DNA of 6,171 nucleotides from Thermodesulfobacteriota bacterium (GTDB taxonomy: Bacteria > Desulfobacterota > DSM-4660 > Desulfatiglandales > HGW-15): positions 1 to 6,171 of the forward strand of contig JALOPA010000177.1 of assembly GCA_025454125.1 (NCBI GenBank), given 5' to 3'. The translations under genes and the position numbers were made by a program. The notes beneath the pieces were generated by a model. It saw nothing but the letters and a program-made list of their open reading frames with translations. It made no database searches and had not been told where the DNA came from. Position 1 is the first letter of the stretch. The number at the start of each line of letters is the position of its first letter. Positions 1-5,614 of the stretch are shown piece after piece.

Positions 1-629
1 GGTGCGCCTATGAAGCAAGTCGAGTGGCTGAAAAAAGATACCGGACCCTGCTGGATTTCGTCCCTTACCCCATGGTGGTCTTCACGCAAGACGGAAAGGT
101 GAGCTACCTGAATCCGGCTTTCACGCAGGTCTTCGGTTGGTCCTTGGAGGAACTGCACGGGAAGCACATTCCCTATGTGCCGGCGGAATTGCAGGAACAG
201 GTCAAAGCGGACATTCAAAAGCTGCTGGATGAGAAAATGATCCATCGGCACGTCAGCAAGAGGTTGACCAAGGACGGACAGGTCCTGGACGTGCTGATGA
301 GCGGAGCCCTGTTTTCGGAAACAGAAGGCTCACAGGCAGGAGAATTGGTTCTCCTGAGAGATATCACTCAGGAGAAAAGACTCCAGCTCACCCAGGACGC
401 TCTTTTCCGCATCAGCACGGCGCTGCCTTCCTACCCTCGCCTGGAGGATCTTCTGGACTATGTAAGCAGTGAGATCAAAAGGGTCCTCGGGGTGGAAGGC
501 GCACTTGTGATTCTTCTGGATGAGGCCAAAAAGGAATTCTACTTTCTTGGAGCGGCCTATGACGACAGGGACACGCAGAGAAGAGCCAAGGAAGTTCGAT
601 ACCCTGCGACCAAAGGGTGTCGTGGATGA
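1..629 (+). pseudogene. Sensor histidine kinase, N-terminal part (PAS plus first half of GAF), 5'-truncated and frameshifted
   Basis: The frame is open from the window edge, reading CAYEASRVAEKRYRTLLDF, so the GTG at 24 is probably internal and the gene starts further left. Numbered from that GTG, residues about 5-120 form a PAS sensor domain (VPYPMVVF, YLNPAFTQVFGWS, then a PAC-like end LVLLRDITQEKR). A GAF domain begins at about residue 125 (LEDLLDYVSSEIKRVLGVEG, FYFLGAAYDD). It stops abruptly after KEVRYPATKGCRG at a TGA ending at 629. The rest of the GAF domain and the whole catalytic region continue in the +1-shifted frame, so this is the front half of one broken gene. PAS and GAF domains sense small ligands, redox state or light and control the kinase; the signal cannot be read from sequence. 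A sequencing error is possible, but the shortened GAF domain suggests a real lesion. Domain calls are confident; loss of function is inferred. Confidence 0.8.
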
Positions 630-1818
630 CCAGATGCATTTCAAATCGCGCAATATGCTCGATGTTCCGCTGAAGAGCGGAGAGCGCATCATCGGCGTGC
701 TCTGCGCCATCAACAAGAAGAACGGCGTTTTCGGTCCGTCCGATGTGGAGCTTCTCAACCTGATCGCCGGCACGGTGGCGCTCTCCATAGAAAATGCGAG
801 GTATGCCAAGGAGGTGACCGAAGCCTACAAAGAGCTCGCGAGCCTGAACCGCGCCAAGGATCGGGCGATCAACCATCTTTCCCACGAGCTGAAGACCCCG
901 GTTTCGGTGCTCATGGCCAGCCTGAACATCCTGTCGAAGAAGCTGCGAACCCTTCCCGAGCCAGCTTGGAAAAAGACGTACGACAGGGCCTGGCGAAACC
1001 TTGAACGCATTTTGGGAATCCAGTACCAGGTGGAAGACATCATGGCGGACAAACAGTACCGGACCTACCACCTCCTGAACATGCTCCTGGAGCAGTGCAC
1101 GGACGAACTGGAAACCTTTGTCGCGCAGGAGGCGGGGGAAGGCCCGATCATCGACAGAATCAAGAACAAGATTGAGGAACTCTACGGGCCCAAGGAGATC
1201 AAGGTCTCCGAGTTCTCTCCGGAGCGATTCGTGGAGTGGAGAATCGAGACCTTGAGACCGAAGTTCCCTCACCGGGAGGTGGAGATTGTCACCCGCCTAG
1301 AACCGGTGCCGAATGTCTGCGTGCCCGAGGACGTGCTGGAGAAAGTGGTCGACGGGCTTCTCAGAAACGCCGTAGAAGCCACTCCGGATGAAGGAAAGAT
1401 CGAGATCACTGTGCACCGGAAAGGGGATGGAGCGGAGCTGATCGTCCATGATTATGGAATCGGTATCACTGATGAGAACGAGCGAAGGCTCTTCGAAGGG
1501 TTTTTCACCACCCACGACACCATGGCCTACTCCTCGAAAAGGCCTTTTGATTTCTATGCGGGGGGGAAGGGGGCGGACCTCCTGCGCATGAAGATTTTCG
1601 CGGAGCGGTTCAATTTCGAGATCCATATGGAATCCACCCGGTGCGGATTCATCCCGAAAGACACAGATCTGTGCCCCGGGAGAATCAGCGAGTGCCGGTT
1701 CTGCAAGGTGCGGGAGGATTGCCTCAAGTCTGGAGAAACCACGTTCCGGGTCTATTTCCCGCCGGCGCCGGACGACAAGAGCTGTGCGTTGCTGGGAAGC
1801 GCAGAGCAGGGAGCGTAG
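520..1818 (+). pseudogene. Sensor histidine kinase, C-terminal part (GAF end, HisKA, HATPase with Cys insert), frameshifted
   Basis: This is the back half of the kinase. The frame opens at ATG 520, but family-like sequence starts only near 609 (VVDDQMHFKSRNMLDVPL), so 520 is not a natural start. In order: GAF end (IIGVLCAINKKNGVFGPSDVE, to about residue 93); a coiled linker; HisKA H-box HLSHELKTP with phospho-acceptor His122 (codon 883-885); an unusually long helical stretch of about 150 residues; then the ATP-binding domain with N-box DGLLRNAVEATPDEG (Asn283), G1 HDYGIGI and G2 AGGKGADLLRMK. A five-cysteine segment (Cys375, 385, 392, 395, 401) sits between G2 and the last strand (TTFRVYFPP). 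The protein would autophosphorylate His122 and pass phosphate to a response regulator, but none is encoded here. No transmembrane segment is visible in the part present. The downstream gene is convergent, so this is the end of its transcription unit. Confidence 0.82.
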
Positions 1819-1836
1819 AGCAAAGAGCCAGAAGAA

Positions 1837-1873
1837 GTGCCTAAAGTGCGCTAAAGTGCCTAAAATGCCTAAA
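1837..1873. repeat. Four tandem 9-10 bp GTGCCTAAA units
   Basis: The units are GTGCCTAAA, GTGCGCTAAA, GTGCCTAAA and ATGCCTAAA, directly abutting. They begin 19 bp after the kinase stop codon. The tract is non-coding and opens the 209-bp repeat-filled gap between two convergent genes. Confidence 0.8.
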
Positions 1874-1885
1874 GTTGGAAAACCA

Positions 1886-1948
1886 GTGACAAGTAACGAG
1901 TGACAAAACAAAAGCGAGAAACACTACTCGTCACTTGTTACTCGTCAC
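1886..1948. repeat. Inverted repeat of GTGACRAGTAAC type between convergent genes; possible two-way terminator
   Basis: The left arm GTGACAAGTAACGAGTGAC (1886-1904) pairs with the right arm GTCACTTGTTACTCGTCAC (1930-1948). Of 19 positions, 17 are Watson-Crick pairs, one is G.U and one is A.C; the loop is 25 nt. A further GTCACTCGT at 1945-1953 gives an alternative pairing with ACGAGTGAC. The element lies between a plus-strand and a minus-strand gene end, where a shared terminator would be expected, but there is no clear T-tract on either side. The same GTGAC/AGTAAC words recur at 5250-5300, so it may simply be a dispersed repeat. Confidence 0.6.
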
Positions 1949-1964
1949 TCGTGACTAAGAAAAG

Positions 1965-2022
1965 CGACCTGCCACGGCCTACCTGCGACAGGCCACCTGC
2001 AACAAGCGACCCGCAACCTGCC
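1965..2022. repeat. Degenerate GCRACCTGC repeats
   Basis: Words such as GCGACCTGCCAC, ACCTGCGAC, CACCTGCAAC, GCGACC and GCAACCTGCCA follow one another with little other sequence, up to 5 bp before the ABC transporter stop codon. A small GGCCT/AGGCC inverted pair (1976-1980 and 1990-1994) lies inside. No coding potential is seen. Confidence 0.55.
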
Positions 2023-2027
2023 ATCCG

Positions 2028-3842
2028 CTAATGGACAATGAGCGATCGGTAGTACTCACTCGTATTCATAAACTCTTGATGTGTGCCTGAGACGAGCCGC
2101 TTGTTGTTATCCAGGAGCAAAACGCGGTCGCAATGTTTAATCGTCGAAAGCCTGTTGGAGACCACAAGAAGCGTCTTGTTCTTCACGAAAGCGGGGAGTG
2201 AGCCGATGATCGATTCCTCGGTTCTGCCGTCGAGGGAAGAGGTGGGCTCATCCAGAACAAGAATATCCGGAGCCTTCACCAAAGCCCTTGCAATGGAAAG
2301 CCGCTGCTTCTGTCCTTCCGACAATTTCATGCCTTTTTCTCCAATCTCAGTGTCATAGCCTGAGGCCAGACTGCTGATGAAGTCGTGGATCTCGGCCGCG
2401 CGGCTGGCCTGGATGATTTCGTTTTCACCGGCCTGCGGGTTCCCGTACCGCAGGTTGTCCATGATCGTGCCGGACAAGAGAAGCGTGTTTTGAGACACAT
2501 ACCCGATTCGTTGCCGGAGCGATGTGACCTTCAGACCGGACGCAGGACTGCCGTCAAAATAAATCTGCCCCAATGTGGGCTTGTAGAAGCAAAGCACAAG
2601 ACTGAGAAGCGTTGTTTTTCCGACCCCGCTCGGGCCGACCACGGCGATGAGTTCCCCGGCTCTGATCTGGAATGACAGGCGATCGAGAACGTTCTCCCGG
2701 CCGTTATAGGAGAAGGAGACCTCTCTGAACTCCACCTCACCCTTCAAGTGATCGACTTTGACTCCCGTCTGTGAATTCTCCTCAGGGAGAATACGGAAAA
2801 GGGCCCAGATCCTCTGAAGCGCTGCCAGGGCTTTCTGAAGCTGGAGATTGGCGGTCGCGAGAAATTGGACCGGTCCAAAGACATATCCCAGGTAGCCCTG
2901 GAAGGCGAGAAGGGAGCCCAGGGTCCACTCCTCCTTGATGACCCAGTAGGCGCCCAGAGCGAGCGCTATGCCGCGCGAAAGGGCCGGCAGGAGGCTGATT
3001 GCCGCGTCGGCGATCGAGGTTACGGTCGTCTGTTCGAGAGCAATTTGAAACGCTTTCTTGAGCTCGGACACCAGACGGTCTTGTGTTCTTTCCTCGGCGG
3101 CAAAGGATTTAATCAAGGGGGTGGAGGACAGGGCTTCCTGCACACGGCTGGAGATGATGGCGTCCTGTTCCATGCTGTGGTGGCTAAGAACATGCACTTT
3201 TTTCGTAAAGTAATTCAAGCCGAACAGAAGGCCCGGAAGGACGATGAGAACGATCAAGGCGAGCCTCCACTCGAGGTAGAAGAGGAAGGCGATGCCACCC
3301 AAAAACCGGATCAGGTTGCTGAGCACGTAAACAACGGTGCTGGAGAAGAACCAACGAAGTCCCTCCGCGTCTTCGGAAAGTCTGGACATCAAGTACCCTG
3401 TCTGGATGTCGTCGAAGAAGGACTTGGGAAAGTGGAGAACCCTCCCCCAGAGATTTTCCTGGATGTCGAGTGTTATCCCTTGTTCAAAGCGCGCAAAGGT
3501 GAACTCCTCAAGCACCTTGACGAGCTTTTCGGCCAGGATGAGAGCGATGAGCAAAAGGATAGCGCCTGCCAGAAGCCCAAGCTGGCGTTTGAGAATCACA
3601 TCATCCACGATGTAGCGAGTGATGAGCGGCTGAGGGAAGGCGAGCAGGGAGGCAAAGAGGATGAAAAAAAAGCCTACGGCGCCGTTTCGCCAGTGACGAA
3701 GGAGGTAAGGCTGAAGGTATCGAAGGGTCTCGCGAGTGCCCCCGTAACCCTCTTGGCCAGCGATCCTGTCTTCAGGGGATGGTCGAGAAAGTCCCTGTTT
3801 CAGATAGGTCCACCAGTTATCCAGCGACCTTGCCCTCCGCAT
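2028..3842 (-). CDS. ABC exporter half-transporter (fused membrane and ATPase domains) with non-canonical H-loop
   Basis: This 604-residue protein is the usual size of a type IV ABC exporter half-transporter. Residues about 45-330 carry six hydrophobic segments (roughly 54-75, 88-109, 165-186, 188-210, 277-299, 306-328). The ATPase domain follows: A-loop Tyr379, Walker A GPSGVGKTT (403-411), Q-loop Gln451, signature LSEGQ (507-511, usually LSGGQ), Walker B ILVLDE with catalytic Glu532, and D-loop SLD. The H-loop reads VVSNRLSTI, so the switch His is Asn563 (codon 2154-2156). It should work as a dimer in the inner membrane, exporting a peptide, lipid or drug. Degenerate H-loops occur in one half of heterodimeric exporters, so a partner elsewhere is possible. 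ATG 3842 is the furthest upstream start, since a TGA lies two codons before it; the Shine-Dalgarno sequence is weak. Divergence from the radical SAM gene suggests modified-peptide export. Substrate unknown. Confidence 0.93.
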   Translation of the reverse strand: MRRARSLDNWWTYLKQGLSRPSPEDRIAGQEGYGGTRETLRYLQPYLLRHWRNGAVGFFFILFASLLAFPQPLITRYIVDDVILKRQLGLLAGAILLLIALILAEKLVKVLEEFTFARFEQGITLDIQENLWGRVLHFPKSFFDDIQTGYLMSRLSEDAEGLRWFFSSTVVYVLSNLIRFLGGIAFLFYLEWRLALIVLIVLPGLLFGLNYFTKKVHVLSHHSMEQDAIISSRVQEALSSTPLIKSFAAEERTQDRLVSELKKAFQIALEQTTVTSIADAAISLLPALSRGIALALGAYWVIKEEWTLGSLLAFQGYLGYVFGPVQFLATANLQLQKALAALQRIWALFRILPEENSQTGVKVDHLKGEVEFREVSFSYNGRENVLDRLSFQIRAGELIAVVGPSGVGKTTLLSLVLCFYKPTLGQIYFDGSPASGLKVTSLRQRIGYVSQNTLLLSGTIMDNLRYGNPQAGENEIIQASRAAEIHDFISSLASGYDTEIGEKGMKLSEGQKQRLSIARALVKAPDILVLDEPTSSLDGRTEESIIGSLPAFVKNKTLLVVSNRLSTIKHCDRVLLLDNNKRLVSGTHQEFMNTSEYYRSLIVH

Positions 3843-3864
3843 TTCTCAATCAGCGTGCAAGGGT

Positions 3865-3893
3865 ATTCTACCGCACCCAAGATTCCGCTACAA
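3865..3893 (-). promoter_or_regulatory. Candidate sigma-70 promoter for the ABC transporter
   Basis: Read on the minus strand, TTGTAG (3893-3888) and TAGAAT (3870-3865) are separated by exactly 17 bp. The -10 box matches 5 of 6 consensus bases and the -35 box 3 of 6. The predicted transcription start near 3858 would leave a leader of about 16 nt before ATG 3842. Position and spacing fit well; the -35 box is weak. Confidence 0.4.
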
Positions 3894-3916
3894 GCGCCGA
3901 GTTGCCAACTCGTCGC
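3894..3916. promoter_or_regulatory. 23-bp palindrome abutting the ABC promoter: operator candidate or REP-like repeat
   Basis: The core CGAGTTGCCAACTCG (3898-3912) has two perfect 7-bp arms around one central base. Outward, three more pairs (3894-3896 with 3914-3916) follow after a single mismatch, giving 10 of 11 arm pairs. It directly touches the candidate -35 box at 3888-3893 in the divergent gap, a good place for a repressor or activator. The intergenic neighbourhood is full of repeats, so a dispersed palindromic repeat is an equally good reading. Confidence 0.45.
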
Positions 3917-3930
3917 ATTCCAAAACCAAA

Positions 3931-4011
3931 CCACGAAAGCACGAAAGGAGGAAAGCACGAAGGAAAACCAAAAGGATCTTTCCCCTTTTTTCCATTTTTC
4001 GTGCTTTCGTG
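3931..4011. repeat. A-rich inverted repeat pair of the CACGAAAGCACGAAA family
   Basis: The left copy (3931-3963) starts CCACGAAAGCACGAAAGG. Its core at 3932-3946 is matched perfectly by the inverted copy at 3997-4011, a 15-bp exact arm. Purine-rich sequence on the left faces pyrimidine-rich sequence on the right across the 50-bp interior, so more pairing is likely. A third, direct copy lies at 5370-5402 beyond the radical SAM gene. The pair occupies the middle of the divergent gap and begins about 40 bp upstream of the ABC promoter candidate. It might terminate or insulate, but its recurrence argues for an intergenic repeat family. Confidence 0.7.
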
Positions 4012-4036
4012 ATTGGGTTTTCTTTTCTTGCGGTTT

Positions 4037-4065
4037 TTGCACAGAGGCGGGTTGTGTGGTAGCAT
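4037..4065 (+). promoter_or_regulatory. Weak candidate promoter for the radical SAM gene
   Basis: TTGCAC (4037-4042) and TAGCAT (4060-4065) are 17 bp apart, matching 3 and 4 of 6 consensus bases. If used, transcription would begin almost at ATG 4074, giving a leaderless or nearly leaderless message. That would fit the poor ribosome binding site there. Support is limited to this pattern. Confidence 0.2.
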
Positions 4066-4073
4066 GCAGGCGC

Positions 4074-5246
4074 ATGGAAACCCAAAGCTATCAAGACTGG
4101 AGCCTGAGCCTTCACGAGCGCGTGGCAGCGCAAAGAGTCCCCATCAGCGGCTCCATCGAAGTCACGAAACGCTGCAATCTCGCCTGTGTTCACTGCTACA
4201 ACAACCTTCCACTTGATGATCAAAATGCGCGGCGCGATGAATTTACCTATGAAGAGCACTGCCGGCTTCTGGATGAAATGAGCGCAGAAGGTTGCCTGTG
4301 GCTGCTTTACACCGGAGGAGAGATCTTCGCGAGAAAGGATTTCCTGGACATCTATGCCCACGCCAAGAGGGCAGGTTTCCTCATTACTCTGTTCACCAAC
4401 GCGACTTTGATCACCCCTCGTGTCGCGGAATACCTGACTGCTTGGAACCCCTTCTCCATCGAGGTCTCCGTCTATGGGTGCACGGCGGCGACGCACGACA
4501 GCGTCACCGGAGTCGCCGGATCTTTTGAAAGGACCATGGCGGGAGTGCGACTCCTCGTGGAGGGAGGTCTCCGGCCGCTCATGAAAACGATGGTCCTCAG
4601 GTCCAACGCTCATGAGATATGGGATCTGAAACGCTTTGTCGAAGAGGAACTGTGCCTGGAGTGCCGCTTTGACGCGATGATCAATCCCCGAGTGGATCAC
4701 TCAATCGCCCCCCTACGCGGGAGGCTTTCTCCTGAAGAGGTGGTGGAACTCGATCTGAAGGAACCAACCAGGAAAAACGAGTGGGTCAAGTTTTGCGAGC
4801 ATTTCAAAGGGCCAGGTCCCGATTCTGCGAAGGGAACAGAGCTGTACGCCTGCGGCGGGGGTCACAACGCTTTTGCCGTCGATGCCTCAGGAAGACTGAG
4901 CACCTGCGTGCTCTGGCACGGCGAAACCTACGACCTCCGCAAGGGCAGCTTCAAAGAGGGTTGGGAGGAGTTCATGCTCAAGGTCAGCAGAAAGAAGGCC
5001 ACTCGAAAGACGAAGTGCCGGGCCTGCAAGCTGAGGAGCATGTGCGGCATGTGCCCGGCCAACGGAGTGCTCGAGTGTGGAGATAATGAAGAACCGGTGG
5101 ATTTCCTTTGCCAGGTGGCTCACCTGAGAGCCTATGCTTTTGGAATTCCCATCCCGCCTCATGGCGAGTGCGAGTATTGCCCGGGAGGCAAGAAGCATGG
5201 GGAGATGATGGACACAGCGAAAAGACTAGTGATGAGGACTGAATGA
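4074..5246 (+). CDS. Radical SAM protein with SPASM-type C-terminal Fe-S domain
   Basis: This 390-residue protein has the radical SAM motif CNLACVHC (Cys34, 38, 41), which binds the 4Fe-4S cluster that cleaves S-adenosylmethionine, and the SAM-binding TGGE (80-83). The C-terminal third matches SPASM spacing: Cys260, GRLSTC (Gly273, Cys278), then Cys315-X2-Cys318-X5-Cys324-X2-Cys327, then Cys335 and Cys346. An extra Cys366-X2-Cys369 precedes PGG near the end; there are 19 cysteines in all. SPASM enzymes usually modify ribosomal peptides or enzymes (PqqE, AlbA, anaerobic sulfatase maturases) using auxiliary clusters; the substrate here is unknown. ATG 4074 is chosen because family-like sequence starts soon after. 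GTG 4056, preceded by GAGG at 4044-4047, is an alternative adding six residues. The frame stays open far upstream, but that stretch is antisense to the ABC gene and repeats. It diverges from the ABC exporter, suggesting modification plus export. Confidence 0.9.
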   Translation: METQSYQDWSLSLHERVAAQRVPISGSIEVTKRCNLACVHCYNNLPLDDQNARRDEFTYEEHCRLLDEMSAEGCLWLLYTGGEIFARKDFLDIYAHAKRAGFLITLFTNATLITPRVAEYLTAWNPFSIEVSVYGCTAATHDSVTGVAGSFERTMAGVRLLVEGGLRPLMKTMVLRSNAHEIWDLKRFVEEELCLECRFDAMINPRVDHSIAPLRGRLSPEEVVELDLKEPTRKNEWVKFCEHFKGPGPDSAKGTELYACGGGHNAFAVDASGRLSTCVLWHGETYDLRKGSFKEGWEEFMLKVSRKKATRKTKCRACKLRSMCGMCPANGVLECGDNEEPVDFLCQVAHLRAYAFGIPIPPHGECEYCPGGKKHGEMMDTAKRLVMRTE

Positions 5247-5249
5247 AGA

Positions 5250-5300
5250 GTGACAAGTGCGCCAGAGGCGCATAAATGACAAGTAACAGGTGACGAGTAG
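5250..5300. repeat. GTGACAAGT / TGACAAGTAAC dispersed repeat copies
   Basis: GTGACAAGTG (5250-5259) and ATGACAAGTAACAGGTGACG (from 5276) repeat the words of the inverted repeat at 1886-1948; TGACAAGTAAC is identical in both places. The tract begins 3 bp after the radical SAM stop codon, as the related element lies shortly after the kinase. Confidence 0.6.
5258..5272 (+). terminator. Short GC-rich hairpin just after the radical SAM gene
   Basis: TGCGCC (5258-5263) pairs perfectly with GGCGCA (5267-5272) around an AGA loop, starting 12 nt after the stop codon. Position fits a terminator, but the following ATAAATGAC is not a T-tract and the stem is only 6 bp, so at best it is a weak or factor-assisted terminator. 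Confidence 0.3.
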
Positions 5301-5312
5301 GAGAAGAATCGC

Positions 5313-5334
5313 ATAACGAATAACGAACATCGAA
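5313..5334. repeat. Short AACGAA-type repeat
   Basis: ATAACGAATAACGAACATCG is built from three near-copies of a 7-8 bp unit (ATAACGA, ATAACGA, ACATCGA). It has no coding potential and sits in the repeat tract downstream of the radical SAM gene. Confidence 0.45.
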
Positions 5335-5369
5335 ATCCGAAGCAAGCAGAACAAAAGCCAGAATCTCAA

Positions 5370-5402
5370 CCACGAAAGCACGAAAAATGGAAAGCACGAA
5401 AG
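5370..5402. repeat. Third copy of the CACGAAAGCACGAAA repeat
   Basis: Positions 5371-5393 are, base for base, the reverse complement of 3989-4011: a perfect 23-bp inverted repeat pair about 1.36 kb apart that encloses the radical SAM gene. The second half (GGAAAGCACGAAAG) also matches the left copy at 3931-3963 closely. Most likely it belongs to an intergenic repeat family. Confidence 0.75.
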
Positions 5403-5413
5403 AAGAGATCTCT

Positions 5414-5440
5414 CGCAGAGACGCAGAGAACGCAGAGAAA
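5414..5440. repeat. Three tandem CGCAGAGA units
   Basis: CGCAGAGA, CGCAGAGAA and CGCAGAGAAA follow directly, 11 bp after the previous repeat. I recall similar CGCAGAGA tracts in intergenic DNA of many environmental bacteria, from memory and unverified. Translations across it and its neighbour give spurious Cys/Phe-rich peptides. Confidence 0.7.
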
Positions 5441-5481
5441 AGAGAGAAGACCCCCACGTATTATTTTAGACAGAAGTAACC

Positions 5482-5581
5482 CTCCAGAGCCGGGCAAGCA
5501 GGGGTTGCTCGGATATGTTCGCTCGCGAGGCCCCGGTGACATCTTGAGCAAACCACTGGGCGAGCGAGCTTTCCTCTGGGG
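5482..5581 (+). ncRNA. Candidate structured RNA with three-way junction, family unknown
   Basis: By hand the segment folds without forcing. P1 is 5482-5489 with 5574-5581 (8 bp). P2 is 5490-5497 with 5505-5512 (8 bp, 7-nt loop), flush against P1. P3 is 5517-5526 with 5560-5569 (10 bp), continued by P3b 5533-5538 with 5554-5559 (6 bp, 15-nt loop) after a 6-nt bulge. The junction linkers are ATAT and TTTC. Each helix has exactly one non-Watson-Crick pair (5483/5580, 5493/5509, 5518/5568, 5535/5557). All four are G.U when read on the plus strand and would be A.C on the minus strand, which points to a plus-strand transcript. A TATTAT (5459-5464) lies about 18 bp upstream but has no good -35 box. 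I recognise no known RNA class. A small RNA, a leader element or a mobile palindromic element all remain possible. Confidence 0.45.
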
Positions 5582-5595
5582 ACTCTGTGGCTCTA

Positions 5596-5614
5596 GTCCC
5601 GCTATTGGCGGGAC
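5596..5614 (+). terminator. Perfect 7-bp GC-rich hairpin downstream of the RNA candidate
   Basis: GTCCCGC (5596-5602) pairs with GCGGGAC (5608-5614) around a TATTG loop, 14 nt after the last helix of the structured element. It could end that transcript or be one more of its domains. No T-tract follows (GGGCGAGAG), so intrinsic termination is doubtful. Just upstream, GGCTCT (5589-5594) could pair with AGAGCC (5486-5491) and so compete with P1 and P2. Confidence 0.35.

Noticed and set aside
475..1272. 265-codon minus-strand open frame under the kinase
   Set aside because: It lies opposite clear PAS/GAF/HisKA coding sequence, has no domain-like features, and is explained by GC-rich codon bias.
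1297..1911. 204-codon minus-strand open frame under the kinase end and the repeats
   Set aside because: It runs opposite the HATPase domain and starts inside the low-complexity repeat region.
2865..4073. Open plus-strand frame continuous with the radical SAM gene, which would make a 793-residue protein
   Set aside because: The first part is antisense to the ABC transporter and the rest crosses intergenic repeats; neither resembles a protein domain, and the radical SAM family starts near 4074.
3888..4700. 270-codon minus-strand open frame
   Set aside because: It is antisense to the radical SAM motif region and continues through the repeats and the candidate ABC promoter.
5250..5440. CRISPR array
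   Set aside because: The repeats are short, of different families and without regular unique spacers; no cas genes are nearby.
5366..5551. 61-codon minus-strand open frame with Cys/Phe-rich end, considered as a possible precursor peptide
   Set aside because: Its Cys/Phe-rich part is a direct translation of the CGCAGAGA and CACGAAAGCACGAAA repeats, and no ribosome binding site was seen.
5482..5614. Known riboswitch, hammerhead, tRNA or integron attC site
   Set aside because: None of the conserved cores I know (for example CUGAUGA, the c-di-GMP or cobalamin boxes, a tRNA cloverleaf or GTTRRRY ends) could be placed convincingly on the fold.
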